Below are positions 13,505 through 16,647 of a DNA stretch of 16,647 nt, piece by piece; position 1 is the first letter of the stretch, and every line of letters starts with the position of its first letter. This DNA comes from Bacteroidales bacterium (GTDB lineage Bacteria > Bacteroidota > Bacteroidia > Bacteroidales > Paludibacteraceae), in contig JAGHSG010000103.1 of assembly GCA_018066005.1 (NCBI GenBank), forward strand, positions 1 through 16,647, in the 5' to 3' direction. A program made the translations under genes and the position numbers. The notes beneath the pieces were generated by a model. It saw only the letters and a list, made by a program, of their open reading frames with translations. It was not told the DNA's origin and did no database searches.

Positions 13505-14104
13505 TTAGGACTTTTGTTCGGTAAGACCTTGGGCTATATAGGTCCACACGAGCCACATCAGAAACATGATACCATAGAACGCATATTTGAAAATATACGT
13601 ATGCATAAGGTCAAACAGTTCCGGATGAAACTCTATAATGAGCGAGATAGCGGCAATACGCAAGATATTGATGATATAAATCAGTACCCACCCCGCCGGA
13701 ATGAACCACAGTTTATGCTTCCACGGACCGATAGCGGTAGCAATCAGGCACAGCCATATAAACGACTGTTTGACAGGTGTGCAACTCCAAACAATATTGG
13801 ACCCGTTGCCCGAATCAAACCAGATATGAGTGCCGGATATATGCACCGTATCGCGGAACACATCCACGACCCAATACACCCACGATGCCGTGTGAGCAGC
13901 AATGGCATCAAAGAATGGCGTAACGACCAACCCCAACCAGGTCACGTCACCGTGACCCAACTCATCCCCGCTGACGGTCAGTTTCCACACCCAGTTAGCC
14001 ACTAACAATGTGACGGTAAAAAGGATAATATCCTTATAAGGGTTGACGATGGACAATGCACGATGCACGATATTAGATGGTTGTTTTGGCATAAGGAGCA
14101 GCAT
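13505..14104 (-). CDS. Exosortase/archaeosortase-family membrane protein
   Basis: A multi-pass membrane protein with several hydrophobic segments (about 24-40, 114-127, 131-158 and 172-191). The candidate catalytic triad of exosortases is present in order and spacing: Cys108 in WSCTPVKQS, Arg149 in INILRIAAIS and His168 in DLMHTYIFKYAFYGIMF. Exosortases are membrane transpeptidases that recognise a short C-terminal signal; Bacteroidota have the XrtF-type group. No target protein or polysaccharide locus is in the window. The first ATG (14104) overlaps tsaD by 32 bp and a second (14092) by 20 bp. The heptamer repeat at 14045-14072 would encode residues 11-20 (NIVHRALSIV), unless translation starts at a GTG or TTG within the repeat. 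A 199-aa product fits the small exosortases. Confidence 0.8.
   Translation of the reverse strand: MLLLMPKQPSNIVHRALSIVNPYKDIILFTVTLLVANWVWKLTVSGDELGHGDVTWLGLVVTPFFDAIAAHTASWVYWVVDVFRDTVHISGTHIWFDSGNGSNIVWSCTPVKQSFIWLCLIATAIGPWKHKLWFIPAGWVLIYIINILRIAAISLIIEFHPELFDLMHTYIFKYAFYGIMFLMWLVWTYIAQGLTEQKS
14045..14072. repeat. Four 7-bp tandem repeats at the tsaD/exosortase junction (SACRATR)
   Basis: The units are GACGATG, GACAATG, CACGATG and CACGATA. The array abuts the TAA stop codon of tsaD (14073-14075). Positions 14041-14061 are identical to 1084-1104 in tatD, about 13 kb away. Confidence 0.9.
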
Positions 14105-15149
14105 CTATGGGACAGAAATCGCTATCCAGGAATTTATAATACCCTGCCTGTGCTATCATGGCAGCGTTATCCGTCGTGAAAGAGAAAGGCGGAATAAAGG
14201 CCTCCCAATGCTGACGGCGGCACATATCCACAATAGCATCACGCAGACCCGAGTTAGCCGACACGCCACCGGCTACCGCTATGCGCGTTATATGCAGGTC
14301 GTTAGCGGCTTTTTTGACTTTGCGCAACAGGATATCTATTATCGTTGTCTGCAACGAGGCACAGAGGTCTTCACGCAAGTTAGGAATCTGTTCGGCAAGG
14401 GCGTCCACCGTATCAACGTTGTGCGCTTTCATCAGGTCACGCAAGGTATATAGGAACGATGTTTTCAGTCCCGAGAACGAGTAGTCATATCCTGCTATGT
14501 TGGGTTTGGCAAAGGGATAAACGGCAGGATTACCCACCTTGGCGAGTTTATCTATCCACGGACCGCCCGGGTAAGGCAATCCCATCACTTTGGCGCACTT
14601 GTCAAACGCCTCGCCGGCAGCGTCATCAATGGTCTGACCGATAATCTCCATCTTGTTATACGCTTCCACTTTGACAATCTGCGAATTGCCGCCGCTGACC
14701 AACAGACACAGGAACGGGAACTGAGGATGGCGTATCTCCACACCTTGCAGTTTGGGATTGGTTGCTATATATTCGGGCGAAGGTTCCACAAAGTGTGCCA
14801 TGATATGGCCCTGCAAGTGGTTCACCTCCACCAACGGGATATGGAGCGACAATGCCAATCCTTTCGCAAAACTGGTGCCGACCAAGAGTGACCCTAACAG
14901 TCCGGGACCGCGGGTAAACGCTATGGCGGACAGTTCGGACTTATCTACGCCGGCATGTTTGAGGGCAGCATCCACCACCGGCATGATATTCTGCTGGTGG
15001 GCACGCGAAGCCAACTCGGGTACGACCCCGCCAAATTCTTCATGCACTTTTTGCGAAGCGATGACATTACTCATCAGCAGTCCGTCTTTGATGACGGCAG
15101 CCGACGTATCGTCACAACTTGATTCAATTGCTAAAATGATTGTATCCAT
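14073..15149 (-). CDS. tsaD: tRNA N6-adenosine threonylcarbamoyltransferase subunit TsaD
   Basis: TsaD transfers the threonylcarbamoyl group to A37 of ANN-reading tRNAs, in complex with TsaB and TsaE. It belongs to the ASKHA superfamily. Visible motifs are IESSCDDTSAAVI (8-20), GGVVPELASRAH (40-51), TRGPGLLGSLLVG (79-91), the metal ligands His111 and His115 in NHLQGH, LVSGGNSQI, DDAAGEAFDKCA, AVAGGVSANSGLR and the C-terminal Asp327 in FTTDNAAMIA. Its length of 358 aa is normal, slightly longer than E. coli TsaD. Its start overlaps the uvrA stop by one base (TAATG). The stop codon touches a heptamer array, and the exosortase-family frame overlaps its 3' end. Confidence 0.97.
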   Translation of the reverse strand: MDTIILAIESSCDDTSAAVIKDGLLMSNVIASQKVHEEFGGVVPELASRAHQQNIMPVVDAALKHAGVDKSELSAIAFTRGPGLLGSLLVGTSFAKGLALSLHIPLVEVNHLQGHIMAHFVEPSPEYIATNPKLQGVEIRHPQFPFLCLLVSGGNSQIVKVEAYNKMEIIGQTIDDAAGEAFDKCAKVMGLPYPGGPWIDKLAKVGNPAVYPFAKPNIAGYDYSFSGLKTSFLYTLRDLMKAHNVDTVDALAEQIPNLREDLCASLQTTIIDILLRKVKKAANDLHITRIAVAGGVSANSGLRDAIVDMCRRQHWEAFIPPFSFTTDNAAMIAQAGYYKFLDSDFCPIDAAPYAKTTI

Positions 15150-16647
15150 TATACATATTGTCCCGTCAGCGAGCGGGGATTATTTTTTATATCTTCCAAC
15201 GTTCCTTCGGCGACCACTTCACCACCGCCCCGTCCGCCTTCCGGACCAAGGTCTATAATCCAATCGACGGCACGGATAACGTCGGGGTTATGTTCAATAA
15301 TAATAACCGTATTACCCCTATCCGTCAGTTGACGCAGCACACCCATCAGCACGCGTATGTCTTCAAAATGCAGTCCCGTAGTTGGCTCGTCCAGTATATA
15401 CAACGTCTTACCCGTCGAAGGTTTGCTCAGTTCGGTAGCCAGTTTCATACGTTGACTCTCGCCGCCGGAAAGAGTCGTAGAAGACTGACCCAGTTTGATA
15501 TAACCCAAGCCCACATCCTGAATGGCTTTTATTTTCTTGAGGATATGCGGTTGACTCTCAAAGAACTCCACCGCCTGATTAACCGTCATATCCAACACAT
15601 CGGCTATGGTCTTGCCCTTAAAGCGCACTTCCAAGGTCTCTTTTTGGTAGCGTGAACCGCCACAAGTCTCACAAGGGACATACACATCCGGCAGGAAATT
15701 CATTTTGATGGTCTTGTAGCCGTTTCCAGCACACTCTTCACACCGTCCGCCCGGGGTGTTGAATGAGAAACGTCCTGCTTTCCAGGCACGGATACGCGAC
15801 TCGGGCAAGCGAGCGAACAAGTCCCGTATATCCGTAAAGACATTCGTATAAGTGGCGGGGTTACTCCGCGGCGTACGCCCGATAGGAGCCTGGTCCACCG
15901 CAATGACTTTGTCTATATATTCTATTCCCGTCAGTGTGTCGTAGGCAAGCGGTTTTTGCAAACTGTGATGCAGTTTCTGCCGCAGCAGCGGGTACAGAGT
16001 CTGGTTGATAAGCGTCGATTTACCACTACCCGACACACCCGTTATACCTATCATCTTACCCAAAGGAAAAGAGACCGACACGTTCTTGAGATTATTGCCT
16101 TTACAGCTTGTTAGGGTTAAGGTACTATTCGTCCCTTCAGGACTACGATTCGCTTCGCTACTATTCGTCCCTTCAGGACTACGATTCTCTTCGCTACTAT
16201 TCGTCCCTTCGGGACTACCATTCGCTTCGCTACGGAGGTATCGGGCTGTCAGCGTGTCGGCTTTGAGCAGTTGTTTGGGAGTGCCGGCAAAGACCACTTG
16301 ACCGCCTAAACGACCGGCACGGGGACCTATATCCACCACATAATCCGCCTGACGCATCATCTGCTCGTCATGCTCCACCACCAAAATCGTATTGCCCATA
16401 TCGCGCAACTCTTTTAGACTGTCTATAAGCCGCTGGTTGTCCCGCTGATGCAGACCGATAGAAGGTTCATCCAATATATACAGCACGTTCACCAGACGTG
16501 ACCCTATCTGCGTGGCCAAGCGGATACGCTGACTCTCGCCGCCCGACAGACTGTCCGACGAACGGTTAAGCGACAGGTAATCCAACCCGACCGCCAACAT
16601 AAAGCGCAAGCGACCGCAAATCTCCTTCACGATAGGTTCGGCAATAG
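15149..16647 (-). CDS. uvrA: Excinuclease ABC subunit A, C-terminal part (5' end outside window)
   Basis: UvrA is the damage-sensing ATPase of nucleotide excision repair. The window holds about the last 499 residues; the frame stays open to the right edge, with AEPIVKEI upstream of the GTG at 16630, so that GTG is not the start. Visible in order: first ABC signature LSGGESQRIRLATQIG, Walker B LYILDEPSIGLHQRDN, second Walker A GVSGSGKST, the zinc finger CEEC and CETC 19 residues apart, second signature LSGGESQRMKLATELS and LYILDEPTTGLHFEDI. Between the first ATPase half (after TARYLR) and the strand LTLTSCKGNNLKN lies a three-copy 12-residue repeat from three 36-bp DNA repeats. Homologues carry a variable linker at this point, so function is probably kept. 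Confidence 0.97.
   Translation of the reverse strand, partial: IAEPIVKEICGRLRFMLAVGLDYLSLNRSSDSLSGGESQRIRLATQIGSRLVNVLYILDEPSIGLHQRDNQRLIDSLKELRDMGNTILVVEHDEQMMRQADYVVDIGPRAGRLGGQVVFAGTPKQLLKADTLTARYLRSEANGSPEGTNSSEENRSPEGTNSSEANRSPEGTNSTLTLTSCKGNNLKNVSVSFPLGKMIGITGVSGSGKSTLINQTLYPLLRQKLHHSLQKPLAYDTLTGIEYIDKVIAVDQAPIGRTPRSNPATYTNVFTDIRDLFARLPESRIRAWKAGRFSFNTPGGRCEECAGNGYKTIKMNFLPDVYVPCETCGGSRYQKETLEVRFKGKTIADVLDMTVNQAVEFFESQPHILKKIKAIQDVGLGYIKLGQSSTTLSGGESQRMKLATELSKPSTGKTLYILDEPTTGLHFEDIRVLMGVLRQLTDRGNTVIIIEHNPDVIRAVDWIIDLGPEGGRGGGEVVAEGTLEDIKNNPRSLTGQYV
16125..16232. repeat. Three tandem 36-bp repeats, in frame within uvrA
   Basis: The copies are 16125-16160, 16161-16196 and 16197-16232, with only a few mismatches. 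Each contains the palindromic core GTCC/CTTCA/GGAC (GTCC/CTTCG/GGAC in the third) followed by a TTCGCTTCGCTA-type word. Read on the minus strand each copy encodes the 12-residue unit SEANRSPEGTNS or a variant. 36 is a multiple of three, so copy number can change without a frameshift. Confidence 0.95.

Noticed and set aside
16125..16232. Three 36-bp direct repeats as a CRISPR array
   Set aside because: The repeats are directly adjacent with no unique spacers, lie in frame within uvrA, and no cas genes are nearby.
16628..16630. GTG as the start codon of uvrA
   Set aside because: The frame continues upstream to the window edge with residues (AEPIV) that match the conserved UvrA sequence, so the gene is cut by the window rather than starting here.

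Overview
The window looks like a chromosomal segment of a Bacteroidales (phylum Bacteroidota) bacterium. The evidence is a Bacteroides-type promoter (TTTG, 20 nt, TACCTTTG) upstream of the Kdo transferase gene, start sites without Shine-Dalgarno sequences, Bacteroidota-type versions of QueA, HisS, RsgA and the DoxX/thioredoxin-like membrane protein, a DUF1599 protein, and a streptopain-like C10 protease with a Bacteroidales-style C-terminal motif. No tRNA, rRNA, CRISPR array, transposase or phage gene is visible.

Layout. A small unrecognised gene (23-322) is the only plus-strand gene. Everything from 567 to the right edge reads on the minus strand. In transcription order these are uvrA (5' end cut by the window edge), tsaD and an exosortase/archaeosortase-family membrane protein; then a 108-bp gap with a clear promoter; then waaA/kdtA, hisS, C10 protease, DUF1599 protein, DoxX/MauE-type membrane protein, tpiA, gamma-carbonic-anhydrase-like protein, pyrH, frr, BamA-like outer-membrane barrel, rsgA, queA and tatD. 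The last thirteen genes have gaps of at most 34 nt or 1-4 nt overlaps, so they may form one operon of about 12.8 kb. It mixes translation and RNA functions (hisS, frr, rsgA, queA), metabolism (tpiA, pyrH), envelope functions (waaA, outer-membrane barrel) and a secreted protease. The plus-strand gene and tatD converge on a 244-bp region that is almost entirely repeats.

The most unusual signal is a window-wide population of short repeats that sit inside otherwise ordinary genes or exactly at their junctions. Two classes are visible. (1) Tandem 7- or 8-bp words, usually four copies: tatD, the queA/tatD junction, queA, rsgA, the carbonic-anhydrase/pyrH junction, the C10 protease, the tsaD/exosortase junction and the region after tatD. 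(2) Short perfect palindromes: a modular hairpin array at 361-537 joined by 9-bp linkers (TAATAGAAC type), three 36-bp in-frame copies in uvrA, two related palindromes in queA, and single ones in tatD and waaA. All intragenic copies keep the frame open, and those I could compare with remembered homologues fall in variable loops or linkers between conserved motifs. They resemble in behaviour the palindromic elements of Rickettsia that insert into protein genes and the heptanucleotide repeats of cyanobacteria. I do not recognise a named family, and this is the main candidate for an undescribed system here.
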